DNA from: Paludibacteraceae bacterium
Lineage (GTDB): Bacteria > Bacteroidota > Bacteroidia > Bacteroidales > Paludibacteraceae
Direction: 5' to 3'
NCBI GenBank assembly: GCA_017558065.1
Contig: JAFYWK010000074.1
Coordinates: 1 to 49,314, forward strand
DNA length: 49,314 nucleotides
Shown here: one piece after another, positions 42,504 to 49,314 of the stretch
Layout: each line of letters starts with the position of its first letter
How positions within the stretch are numbered: position 1 is the stretch's first letter
Made by a program: the position numbers and the translations under genes
The notes under the pieces: generated by a model
Databases searched by the model: none
Seen by the model: only the letters and a program-made list of their open reading frames with translations
What the model was told of the DNA's origin: nothing

Positions 42504-43430
42504 ATGAAACGGCTAAACCTGCTTTTTGCATTCTCTTTGCTTGCTATTCTCGTGCAAGCCATGGTATATACGCCTACTTCTTTGCCTAACCCAAAGGTGC
42601 AAGATAGGGGTAATTATGTTTGTAATCCCGATGAAATCGTGGCAAGTAGCGATGTGGTGCTGCTCAACCGTTTGGCTCGCCAATTGGAGGATTCAACGCA
42701 GGTAGAACTATGCGTGGTAGCAGTGAATAGTATCGGTGAAATGGAGGCTTTTGACTTCTGCTATGAGGTTTTTCAGCGTTGGGGAATCGGCAAAGAGGGT
42801 AAGAATACGGGTGTGCTCTTGTTCCTTGCCGTGGAGTCGCGCGATGTGCGTATTATGACAGGTGGCGGCATTGAGGGGGTGATGACGGATGCCGTTTGCC
42901 ATAGCATCATACATGAAACAATGATGCAGCCGCTCCGCAATGCGGATTATTCGGATGCCATGGCATTGGGCACATTGCGCATATATGAGGTATGTACCGA
43001 TGGCGCAGCGCCAGAGGAATTGCGCCAAATGACATCTGCCACCAATCGCTATCATTATGCCGATGAATCCGGGGAAAACGAGCTCTTTGAATTGTTATTA
43101 GCTGTAGGCATAGTTATAGCACTATTGATTTTTGCATTTGCGATAGTGGCTATGCCAAAGAAATGTCCAAAATGCGGCAAACGAGGTATGCGCAAGACTA
43201 ATGAACAAATCATTACTCGTGCAACCACTAAGAAAGAGGGATTGGGTGTACGCACCTATATATGTGAACACTGCGGAAATCGTGAAGATAAATCGTATGT
43301 CATTCCAAGAGAAGTACCTACAGTCATCATATCTGGTGGAGGCTCTCGTGGAGGGTTTGGTGGAGGCAGTTTTGGCGGTGGATTCGGCGGAGGTAGCACT
43401 TTTGGAGCAGGTGCAGTAGGTAAGTTCTAA
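42504..43430 (+). CDS. TPM-domain membrane protein with zinc ribbon and Gly-rich tail
   Basis: A 308-residue protein. Signal peptide MKRLNLLFAFSLLAILVQAMVY; TPM domain (about 25-175) with VELCVVAVNSIGEMEAFDFCYEVFQRWGIGKEGKNTGVLLFLAVESRDVRIMTGGGIEG; a transmembrane helix (about 198-220); a zinc ribbon CPKCGKRG...CEHCGN; and a tail GGGSRGGFGGGSFGGGFGGGS. The architecture is that of YgcG-type proteins, periplasmic TPM domain first. The next gene is a LemA protein, the common partner of TPM proteins. The role is unclear, perhaps envelope or membrane-protein quality control. The start follows the promoter's -7 element; ATG at 42492 is the alternative. Confidence 0.9.
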   Translation: MKRLNLLFAFSLLAILVQAMVYTPTSLPNPKVQDRGNYVCNPDEIVASSDVVLLNRLARQLEDSTQVELCVVAVNSIGEMEAFDFCYEVFQRWGIGKEGKNTGVLLFLAVESRDVRIMTGGGIEGVMTDAVCHSIIHETMMQPLRNADYSDAMALGTLRIYEVCTDGAAPEELRQMTSATNRYHYADESGENELFELLLAVGIVIALLIFAFAIVAMPKKCPKCGKRGMRKTNEQIITRATTKKEGLGVRTYICEHCGNREDKSYVIPREVPTVIISGGGSRGGFGGGSFGGGFGGGSTFGAGAVGKF

Positions 43431-43484
43431 ATAACAATGCTAACAATTCTACACAATGCTAAACAATATTCAACAAAGCAATAT

Positions 43485-44075
43485 ATGAACAAAAAGACTT
43501 TAACATGGATTGTGGTACTTGGAGTACTGGCAATCGTAATCATTTGGGGCGTTGGTCGTTATAACGCTATTATTACTGCAGAAGAGAATGTGAACACTGC
43601 TTGGTCGCAAGTGGAAAATCAATATCAGCGTCGTGCAGATTTGATACCCAACCTTGTTGAAACAGTGAAAGGTTATGCTGCGCATGAGAGCGCAACACTC
43701 GAAGATGTGATTGCTGCTCGCGCGAAAGCGACACAGGTGGTTGTGGACCCTACCAACGCAACCGCAGAGCAGATTGCGGCTTTTCAAGCTGCGCAAGGCG
43801 AACTCAGTCAAGCATTGGGCAGACTGATGGCTATCTCGGAGAACTATCCTGACTTGAAAGCCAGTCAAAACTTCGCTGCTCTGCAATCGCAATTAGAGGG
43901 CACAGAGAATCGTATCACAGTGGCTCGCAATAACTTCAACGAAATGGCTCGCCAGTTCAATACGATGATTCGCCGTTTCCCAACCAACCTTATCGCTAAC
44001 GCGATGAACGCGGAGAAACGTCCGTATTTTGAGGCAAACGACGGTGCGGATAAAGCACCACAAGTACAGTTCTAA
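43485..44075 (+). CDS. lemA: LemA family protein
   Basis: A 196-residue protein with an N-terminal membrane anchor (WIVVLGVLAIVIIWGVGRYNAII) followed by the long helical LemA bundle: ENVNTAWSQVENQYQRRADLIPNLVETVKGYAAHE, ASQNFAALQSQLEGTENRITVARNNFNE, and YFEANDGADKAPQVQF at the end. LemA proteins are of unsettled function and usually pair with TPM proteins, as here (54 nt after the TPM gene). The upstream reading to 43437 is leader; it contains acaattctacacaa phrases. The DUF456 gene follows by 1 nt. Confidence 0.94.
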   Translation: MNKKTLTWIVVLGVLAIVIIWGVGRYNAIITAEENVNTAWSQVENQYQRRADLIPNLVETVKGYAAHESATLEDVIAARAKATQVVVDPTNATAEQIAAFQAAQGELSQALGRLMAISENYPDLKASQNFAALQSQLEGTENRITVARNNFNEMARQFNTMIRRFPTNLIANAMNAEKRPYFEANDGADKAPQVQF

Positions 44076-44076
44076 T

Positions 44077-44589
44077 ATGGATATTCTTCTCATCGTATTA
44101 GGTGCGATATGCCTGTTGTTGGGGCTTGTCGGCTGTGTGGCACCCGTAGTGCCAGGCGTGCCGTTGTCGTATCTGGGGCTGCTACTATTGCATTGGACGG
44201 AGCGCGTACAGTTCTCGTGGCAATTTCTTGTTGTGTGGGGAGTGGTAGTGGTTGTTATTCAAATACTTGACTACTTTATTCCTGCGTGGGGAACCAAGAA
44301 GTTTGGTGGCACTAAATATGGTGTATGGGGTAGTACGATTGGTTTGTTTGCTGGCTTTTTGATGGGACCATTGGGCATTATTATAGGACCCTTTGTAGGC
44401 GCAGTAGTAGGAGAGTTGATTTATTTCAATCGTCATCCACAAGACACGATAGGGCAACCTAATAACACGAACTTCAATCGTGCTTTGCGCGCAGGTTTTG
44501 GTTCGTTTGTAGGTTTGTTAGCAGGCACATTGGTTAAGGTGATCTGCTGCGGTGTGATGATCGCCTATTTTGTTAAAGAACTGATTTAA
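44077..44589 (+). CDS. DUF456 family membrane protein
   Basis: A 170-residue protein with about four to five hydrophobic segments: VLGAICLLLGLVGCVAPVVPGVPLSYLGLLLLHW, LVVWGVVVVVIQILDYFIPAWGTKKFGGTKYGVWGSTIGLFAGFLM, GPLGIIIGPFVGAVVGELI, and a final helix LVKVICCGVMIAYFVKEL. The GTKKFGGTKYGxWGS and GPLGxxxGPFxGAxxGE motifs are those of DUF456. Its function is unknown. The start lies 1 nt after the lemA stop, so translation is likely coupled. Confidence 0.92.
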   Translation: MDILLIVLGAICLLLGLVGCVAPVVPGVPLSYLGLLLLHWTERVQFSWQFLVVWGVVVVVIQILDYFIPAWGTKKFGGTKYGVWGSTIGLFAGFLMGPLGIIIGPFVGAVVGELIYFNRHPQDTIGQPNNTNFNRALRAGFGSFVGLLAGTLVKVICCGVMIAYFVKELI

Positions 44590-44610
44590 GTATTTGATAT
44601 ACAAAATAAT

Positions 44611-44637
44611 AAGAGGCGGGTGATTTGCCCGCCTCTT
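44611..44637. terminator. Bidirectional terminator after DUF456
   Basis: Perfect 10-bp stem AAGAGGCGGG / CCCGCCTCTT with a 7-nt loop, then GTTTTAT; convergent with the metallopeptidase gene. Confidence 0.92.
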
Positions 44638-44640
44638 GTT

Positions 44641-46698
44641 TTATCTCAGTGCCTCGCGCACGGCGTTGAGTATGGGTTCAACGCTCATGGGGCTGCCTAC
44701 TGCTCCGCGCATCCATGCATCGGGAGTGAGACAACCCTGTTGATAGATACGGGTGTATTCTTGTGCCCATTCTTGGGCAGTTCCGCATTGGGCTAAATGC
44801 TCCTCTAATTGATATTGAACGAGGTTGCCAATAGGGTAGGCTGGCAGGTACAAGGCGTAGCCTATCATATGCGAGTAGATCGCTAATAATGGACTATCTT
44901 TTTCGCCTAAGACAGGAGCGTAATACTGGTTCCACACCTCACTGGCGATACGGATCACCGCTTCGCGTAGGTCAGCGGCTGTGGCTTTTGGGTTAGCGTA
45001 CAGCCATTGCCACATGCGCATGTCCACCAGACTGACACCCATGATCTCGTACATGCCCCAAATAAGGTCAAACAGTTGGTCAGCATGGGGTTGCGATTGT
45101 GTAGAATGGTGTAGCAATTGTAGGTCTCGTTCCTGGAAGAGGAAGGCGCTGGCCTCGGTGAATCCTGTGTTGGGAATGCCTGCAAGCGTGTAATGGTCGA
45201 TGTCGTAGAGCGAAATCACTTCTTCTACATTGTGTCCGAACTCATGCACGGCGATGTTGTAGCCCTTGTAGTCCATACCTTTATTACCTACGCGCGTGCG
45301 TAGGCGTGCGGGCTGCTCTCTGCCCACACATGGGCGAGCATGACCCGAACCGCGAGCAGCTTCCACTACGATATGCGATGCGATTGCGTTCGCCTTGTCG
45401 CTGGCAAAACCCAAGTCCATCAGCATGCGTGGCATGTCTTTTTCGAAGGCATAGGCATCGGGATAACGCTTTTGTGTTTCTGCGGTCAGCGCATCTTCGG
45501 AAATACTGCTGCGGCTCTTGAATCCATCGTACCATATGTCATATGGACGCAGATCGCGCCTCAAGCGCTCGCGGATGATAGCAGCCACTTGCTTCACCTC
45601 ATCCGATTGGACGAGTTGGGTAAAGAGCGATTCTATCTCTTCGAAAGGTATTTGCAAGTCTTCGTTGAAGGTGCGCAATATATGTGTAGGGGCATCACTT
45701 CGATAGGTATCGATTTGCTGCGCAGCATGAAAGATGTTGATGATTTGCTGATAACGGCTATTGGAATTTTGAGTTAAGAATTTTGAATTATGAATTTCTT
45801 CGTTGATAGGGGTTGCGGTATTAGAATATGGCGCCCATAAGTATTGGTCGCTATTGACCACGCAATCTGGTATCTCTTGACGGATGATGCGTAGCATGAC
45901 TAGGTAGATCATCTCTTGCTTCTCCCTGCCTCTCGCCTCTAACCCTTCGCTTTTCGCCTCCGCATAGTTCGATTTGAGTTCATCGCGTAGGTTCCAGTGC
46001 GAGAGCAATGCCATGGGCTCTGGCCAGAGTTGCTCGCCTTGCTCGTTGCGCAGACAGTGCATCATGATATTGTAACCCGCGATATAGTTTTCGGCTTCGC
46101 TGAGTGCTTGCGAGTAGTTGGCTACCACATGGCCAGGCACGCGACTGCTGAACACATCGCCCAAACGAGCGTATGCCCATTCCTGGCGTGTCCAATCCTT
46201 ACCCAAGGTGTTTTTCTCTTCAAGCGAGTAGTGTGGGAAGTTCAGCACGCAGATATGGGCAATCTTATTGGCGAACATATCTTCGGCGAAGTGTGCCATT
46301 GGACTATATCCGCTGATAATCCAATCGATTTGTGTGGGATCCCCTTTGCCTAACAGGGCTGTTGGCTCTTGCAGAGTGTTGTTGAGCATGTCGGCACTCT
46401 GTCTGCATTGCTCAAGGATGAATGCCATGCGGTTGTAGAGTTGCTCTTTCTCTGCGTCGGTGGCGGCGTAAGAGGAGGCGATCAATGTTTGATAGTCAGT
46501 TTCGGTGCCGTCGTTTTCTCTCCATAAAGCGGCTACTTGCTTAGCACCGCGTGCCAGCATCGCAGAATCGGCTGTGGGGTGCGCTTGTAGCACGGTGGTG
46601 ATGGCAGATTGAATTTGTTGTTCACTAATCATAGTTGCGTTGTTGTGGCATGCTGCTAATAATAGCGATATGCCCAGTAGAAAAATAGGATGTTTCAT
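44641..46698 (-). CDS. Lipoprotein zinc metallopeptidase (HEXXH) with three phrase-encoded segments
   Basis: A 685-residue protein with a lipobox (LLLAAC), anchored at the envelope. The zinc motif is HEFGH (about residues 485-489) in YKGYNIAVHEFGHNVEEV, and a glutamate 25 residues on (GFTEASAFLF) fits the third ligand of gluzincin peptidases. I cannot place it in a named family with confidence; M49-like or M3-like are the options and the motif spacing fits HEXXH, not M49's HEXXXH. Three segments match repeats: AEAKSEGLEARGREK (45919-45960), EEIHNSKFLTQNSNS (45762-45799) and LQLLHHSTQSQPH (45091-45120). The third shares a 19-mer with dapB. The start at 46698 begins the signal peptide. Confidence 0.75.
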   Translation of the reverse strand: MKHPIFLLGISLLLAACHNNATMISEQQIQSAITTVLQAHPTADSAMLARGAKQVAALWRENDGTETDYQTLIASSYAATDAEKEQLYNRMAFILEQCRQSADMLNNTLQEPTALLGKGDPTQIDWIISGYSPMAHFAEDMFANKIAHICVLNFPHYSLEEKNTLGKDWTRQEWAYARLGDVFSSRVPGHVVANYSQALSEAENYIAGYNIMMHCLRNEQGEQLWPEPMALLSHWNLRDELKSNYAEAKSEGLEARGREKQEMIYLVMLRIIRQEIPDCVVNSDQYLWAPYSNTATPINEEIHNSKFLTQNSNSRYQQIINIFHAAQQIDTYRSDAPTHILRTFNEDLQIPFEEIESLFTQLVQSDEVKQVAAIIRERLRRDLRPYDIWYDGFKSRSSISEDALTAETQKRYPDAYAFEKDMPRMLMDLGFASDKANAIASHIVVEAARGSGHARPCVGREQPARLRTRVGNKGMDYKGYNIAVHEFGHNVEEVISLYDIDHYTLAGIPNTGFTEASAFLFQERDLQLLHHSTQSQPHADQLFDLIWGMYEIMGVSLVDMRMWQWLYANPKATAADLREAVIRIASEVWNQYYAPVLGEKDSPLLAIYSHMIGYALYLPAYPIGNLVQYQLEEHLAQCGTAQEWAQEYTRIYQQGCLTPDAWMRGAVGSPMSVEPILNAVREALR

Positions 46699-46719
46699 AC
46701 ATGTGTTGGTATTTGCATA

Positions 46720-46750
46720 CAAAGGTACAACAAAAAATCTAACTATGCAA
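46720..46750 (-). promoter_or_regulatory. Bacteroidota promoter for the metallopeptidase gene
   Basis: Minus-strand TACCTTTG (46720-46727) and TTG (46748-46750), 20 nt apart, about 20 nt before the start. Confidence 0.75.
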
Positions 46751-46833
46751 ATATTTGATATGATTTTGCACGCTTTTTGTATGCGGGCGGATAGTTAACC
46801 TAAAAATAAATCACATTTAACTATGAAACAAGT

Positions 46834-48069
46834 ATGAAAACAAATTTAAAAACCTTATTATTGGTCGTGGCTTTATATGGCACAATAACAGTGCAAGCCA
46901 ACGATTATGTGATGCTTCATCCTTTGGATACATCTACTTTGCCTGCTATTCCAGACAAAGATTATAGTTGTACTAAGGTGCGCTCTACTTTGAATAGCGA
47001 TGTAATCTGGGATAATATACAGAAGCAACTATTGAATCACAATTTCTCGGCAGAGAGTATTTACAAGCAGATGGCGAAGCTCTATCGCAATACGCACAAT
47101 CACTATGTAACTTTTCCTGTAGCATATTGGAGTCAAACCCCACAGGGTGATTCGTTGATGGTGTCTGGGCGTGTCTATCTACCTAAACAGCGATACCTCA
47201 ATGGCATTGTGATTGCCTGCCACTATACGATATGTTCGGATGCTGAGGCTCCTAGCAATACTTTTTCGATGGAGAGTATGTTCACGACAAAAGGATATGC
47301 TGTGATTATGCCCGATTATGTGGGGTATGGGTTGTCAAATAAAGAATTGCATCCTTATTTACATTGGCGTAATGCTGCGCAGACGGCAGTAGATTTGCTA
47401 AATAATATGCCATCTCTGCTGGATTACTATGGCTATTCCTATCCTAAGGATGTGGTAGTATCAGGTTATTCACAAGGTGGGTCGGTGGCTTTGGGTGTAG
47501 CACGCATGATAGAGGAAAATGCTTCAGCACTCCCTTGGACAGTGCGCAAACTCTATGCTGGTGCAGGTCCGTATGATCCTGCGGCTACATATGCTTATTG
47601 CGTGGAAATAGACACAATGGGCATACCTGCTGTCATACCAATGATAGTGATGGGATTGAGCAAAGCGTATAACTTGGGATTTGAGTTGGAAGATTTCTTC
47701 TATGAACCCTTATTGTCTAATTACGATGAGTGGATAGGTTCGAAACTATATACTGTACAGCAAATCAACGATTTAATGGGAACTACTTGTATGAGTAAGT
47801 TGATGACCGCGCAAGCTTTGGATATGAATGACTATTTGGCAGAGATGCTATATGAGGCATTAGAATGGAATAGCAATGTGGGGTATGACTTGCAATCGCC
47901 TGCCTATTTCTTGCACAGTGTGGAGGATGAAATCGTACCTATTATCAATAGCGAGAATTTGGTAGCGGAGATGCCTAATGACTCACAGATAACCTATGAC
48001 TTTGGTGAATATGGTTCGCATATAGCTGCTAGCATACCTTTTATGAAGTATATCTATCAAGACCTATAA
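46834..48069 (+). CDS. Secreted alpha/beta hydrolase (lipase-like)
   Basis: A 411-residue protein with a signal peptide (MKTNLKTLLLVVALYGTITVQA). The hydrolase core shows VSGRVYLPKQRYLNGIVIACHYTI, GYAVIMPDYVGYGLS, the nucleophile elbow VVSGYSQGGSVALGVA, and LHSVEDEIVPIINSENL with the likely Asp; the histidine is probably in EYGSHIAAS. The overall plan resembles fungal/bacterial secretory lipases (LIP family), with a lid insertion between about residues 240 and 330. No C-terminal type IX sorting domain is seen. It stands alone upstream of the lipocalin gene, from which it is separated by a phrase repeat. Confidence 0.82.
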   Translation: MKTNLKTLLLVVALYGTITVQANDYVMLHPLDTSTLPAIPDKDYSCTKVRSTLNSDVIWDNIQKQLLNHNFSAESIYKQMAKLYRNTHNHYVTFPVAYWSQTPQGDSLMVSGRVYLPKQRYLNGIVIACHYTICSDAEAPSNTFSMESMFTTKGYAVIMPDYVGYGLSNKELHPYLHWRNAAQTAVDLLNNMPSLLDYYGYSYPKDVVVSGYSQGGSVALGVARMIEENASALPWTVRKLYAGAGPYDPAATYAYCVEIDTMGIPAVIPMIVMGLSKAYNLGFELEDFFYEPLLSNYDEWIGSKLYTVQQINDLMGTTCMSKLMTAQALDMNDYLAEMLYEALEWNSNVGYDLQSPAYFLHSVEDEIVPIINSENLVAEMPNDSQITYDFGEYGSHIAASIPFMKYIYQDL

Positions 48070-48081
48070 AACCTTATCTTA

Positions 48082-48114
48082 TTCCTCCCCATAGAGGGGG
48101 AGGTCGGAGAGGGA
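48082..48114. repeat. CCTCCCC...GGGGGAGG phrase between hydrolase and lipocalin genes
   Basis: CCTCCCCATAGAGGGGGAGG forms a short hairpin, followed by TCGGAGAGGG. It belongs to the same family as the coding phrase at 15902-15935 (CCTTCCCATCAGGGAGGGG). Confidence 0.75.
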
Positions 48115-48144
48115 AAAATAACCTTAAACAAACTTTTTACAACT

Positions 48145-48648
48145 ATGAAAAAATTTTTCCTTGTGGCTTGTTTTGCAAGTATGTTTGCAGGATGTGATTC
48201 TGCTGTGGTGGATAATTCCACTGTGAAATCTGTGGATCTAAATCGTTATTTGGGTTACTGGTATGAGATTGCTCGATTTGATCACACCTTCGAACGTGGT
48301 ATGGAGTACGCGATGGCGCATTACTCGTTGCGTGATGATGGCAAGATTGATGTGCTGAATACGGGCATTAAAGATGGTCGTGCCAAGGATGCTAAGGGTA
48401 TTGCTAAGATTACCAATGTGCCTGGACTGTTGCGCGTGTCATTCTTTGGTCCGTTTTTCAGCGACTATCGTATTATGTTGTTGGATGAGAACTACCAATA
48501 TGTATTGATCGGTGGTAGCAACAGTAATTACCTGTGGATTTTGTCCCGCACACCAGAGTTAGAAGAGGCTACTAAAGCACTTATTCTTGCCGAAGCCGAT
48601 AGCCGTGGTTATGACACGAGCAAACTCATTTGGGTGAAGCAGAAATAG
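48145..48648 (+). CDS. blc: Lipocalin family lipoprotein (Blc-like)
   Basis: A 167-residue outer-membrane lipoprotein candidate with lipobox FAGC17. The lipocalin fold shows the GxW motif in VDLNRYLGYWYEIARFDHTFERGM, the strand ARAMGIAKITNV-like AKDAKGIAKITNVPGLLRVSF, and the closing YVLIGGSNSNYLWILSRTPEL. Bacterial lipocalins of this type bind lipids or haem and help in membrane upkeep; the ligand here is unknown. It follows the secreted hydrolase by 75 nt and ends before a terminator. Confidence 0.93.
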   Translation: MKKFFLVACFASMFAGCDSAVVDNSTVKSVDLNRYLGYWYEIARFDHTFERGMEYAMAHYSLRDDGKIDVLNTGIKDGRAKDAKGIAKITNVPGLLRVSFFGPFFSDYRIMLLDENYQYVLIGGSNSNYLWILSRTPELEEATKALILAEADSRGYDTSKLIWVKQK

Positions 48649-48669
48649 AGCCCCTTAATGTTGATAAGA

Positions 48670-48701
48670 AAATCGCCCACTTCGAAGGAAGTGAGCGATT
48701 T
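48670..48701. terminator. Terminator after the lipocalin gene
   Basis: AAATCGC and CACTTC pair with GAAGTG and AGCGATTT (one extra C bulged), loop GAAG-like, followed by TTTTTG on the + strand and an A-run on the minus strand. Confidence 0.85.
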
Positions 48702-48710
48702 TTGTATATG

Positions 48711-48775
48711 GCACTTTGTGCAGTAGTGGCGACAAAGTCGCGGTGATGCACGCAATGCGTGAGTAATGCAATTAC
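48711..48775. repeat. Run of four perfect small palindromes
   Basis: GCACTTTGTGC (48711-48721), GCGACAAAGTCGC (48729-48741), CACGCAATGCGTG (48749-48761) and GTAATGCAATTAC (48763-48775). Spacers between the first three are 7 nt each (AGTAGTG, GGTGATG). It lies downstream of the GGGtGRT gene on its strand. Confidence 0.75.
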
Positions 48776-48816
48776 TTATTCAATGCCAACGCTACGTTCA
48801 CGGCGCAAGCTACGTG
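48772..48816 (-). pseudogene. Duplicated C-terminus of the GGGtGRT gene
   Basis: Minus-strand reading gives HVACAVNVALALNK and a stop (48772-48774). The real gene ends TVACAVNVALALSK. The copy is in the same frame, 84 bp downstream, with 12 unrelated codons between. This suggests tandem duplication of the 3' end, the first copy now stopping translation. Confidence 0.7.
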
Positions 48817-48855
48817 ACCTTTAGCACGGGTTGACCCTCTAGCGAGGCTCGACCC

Positions 48856-49314
48856 TTACTTGCTGAGCGCAAGTGCTACGTTCACAGCGCAAGCTACGGT
48901 GCAACCTACCATTGGGTTGTTACCGATACCGAGGAAGCCCATCATCTCAACGTGTGCAGGAACTGAAGAAGAACCAGCGAATTGAGCATCAGAGTGCATA
49001 CGACCCAAAGTATCAGTCATACCATAAGAAGCAGGACCTGCAGCCATGTTATCTGGGTGCAAAGTACGGCCTGTACCACCACCTGAAGCTACAGAGAAAT
49101 ATGGCTTGCCAGCCAATACGCGCTCTTTCTTATAGGTACCAGCCACTGGGTGTTGGAAACGAGTTGGGTTGGTAGAGTTACCTGTGATAGATACATCTAC
49201 GTTCTCGTGCCAGAGAATAGCCACACCTTCGCGTACATCGTCAGCACCATAGCAGTTCACCTTAGCACGTGGACCGTTGCTATATGCTTTGGTCTTCACG
49301 ATATTCAACTCGCC
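48856..49314 (-). CDS. GGGtGRT protein, C-terminal part
   Basis: The frame is open to the window edge; about 152 residues are visible and the N-terminus is outside. It contains the family's naming motif in SVASGGGTGRTLHPDNMAAGPASYGMTDTLGRMHSDAQFAGSSSVPAHVEMMGFLGIGNNPMVGCT. Other conserved parts are AKVNCYGADDVREGVAILWHENVDVSITGNSTNPTRFQHPVAGTYKKE. The function is not known to me; the gene is often next to iron-sulfur scaffold genes in anaerobes, which would lie beyond this window. Cysteines in NCYGADD, GCTVACAV are possible ligands. The stop is followed by the duplicated tail. Confidence 0.9.
   Translation of the reverse strand, partial: GELNIVKTKAYSNGPRAKVNCYGADDVREGVAILWHENVDVSITGNSTNPTRFQHPVAGTYKKERVLAGKPYFSVASGGGTGRTLHPDNMAAGPASYGMTDTLGRMHSDAQFAGSSSVPAHVEMMGFLGIGNNPMVGCTVACAVNVALALSK

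Noticed and set aside
44641-46698. Dipeptidyl peptidase III (M49) identity for the metallopeptidase
   Set aside because: M49 has HEXXXH; the motif here is HEFGH, the ordinary HEXXH spacing, so I kept a general metallopeptidase call.
46834-48069. Type IX secretion cargo
   Set aside because: The hydrolase has a signal peptide but no C-terminal sorting domain with the expected Gly/Lys-rich beta motif, so cargo status is not supported despite porQ.

Overview
The window looks like chromosomal DNA from a Bacteroidota bacterium, most likely order Bacteroidales. The evidence is a PorQ (type IX secretion) gene, the frdC-frdA gene order, a peptide transporter of the Bacteroides type, a GGGtGRT-family protein, and at least ten promoters of the Bacteroidota form TTG-(20 nt)-TAnnTTTG. 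No 16S rRNA is present and I cannot name the species; a gut or rumen lineage outside Bacteroides itself is my guess.

Layout. 1-1920: fumarate reductase/succinate dehydrogenase (flavoprotein cut by the window edge, cytochrome b complete). 2.0-5.8 kb: porQ, cmk, ispH, pfkA on the + strand. 5.8-10.5 kb: a - strand operon of a PlsC-type acyltransferase, a DUF819 membrane protein, an Omp85-like barrel and a small outer-membrane protein. 10.6-19.0 kb: gapA, RNase H, tRNA-Arg(CCU), DUF2461, htpG, a DUF6973-like lipoprotein and a ClpB that lacks its N-terminal domain. 19.2-24.7 kb: rsmI, metY, metX, thrA, a set for aspartate-to-homocysteine synthesis. 24.8-28.1 kb: a coiled-coil protein, a POT peptide transporter and an esterase lipoprotein. 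28.1-38.6 kb: an AT-rich accessory island. 38.6-42.3 kb: dapB, lepB, wbqC, ilvE. 42.5-49.3 kb: TPM, LemA and DUF456 proteins, a lipoprotein metallopeptidase, a secreted hydrolase, a lipocalin and a partial GGGtGRT gene.

Two things stand out. First, the island holds a tightly coupled operon read from one promoter at 37836-37866. It encodes a NERD-type nuclease fused to an SAM-dependent methyltransferase, an SF1 helicase, two overlapping unknown proteins that may be one frameshifted gene, and a DUF1848 protein with a C-terminal cysteine cluster. The genes abut or overlap. I know of no named system with this make-up, and it is a reasonable candidate for an undescribed defence system. It is bounded on one side by about 750 bp of nested repeats.

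Second, several families of short 'phrase' repeats occur both between genes and, in frame, inside conserved genes. Clear or probable in-gene copies are in ispH, ilvE, wbqC, dapB, metX, the coiled-coil gene and two lipoprotein genes. They seem to insert short peptides into loops of essential enzymes and often form the stop or start codons where genes meet. This resembles the Rickettsia palindromic elements in principle, but the sequences are low-complexity phrases, not long palindromes. A separate family of GC-rich hairpins, with compensatory changes in the stem, lies upstream of clpB and thrA and in the gap upstream of the esterase gene.
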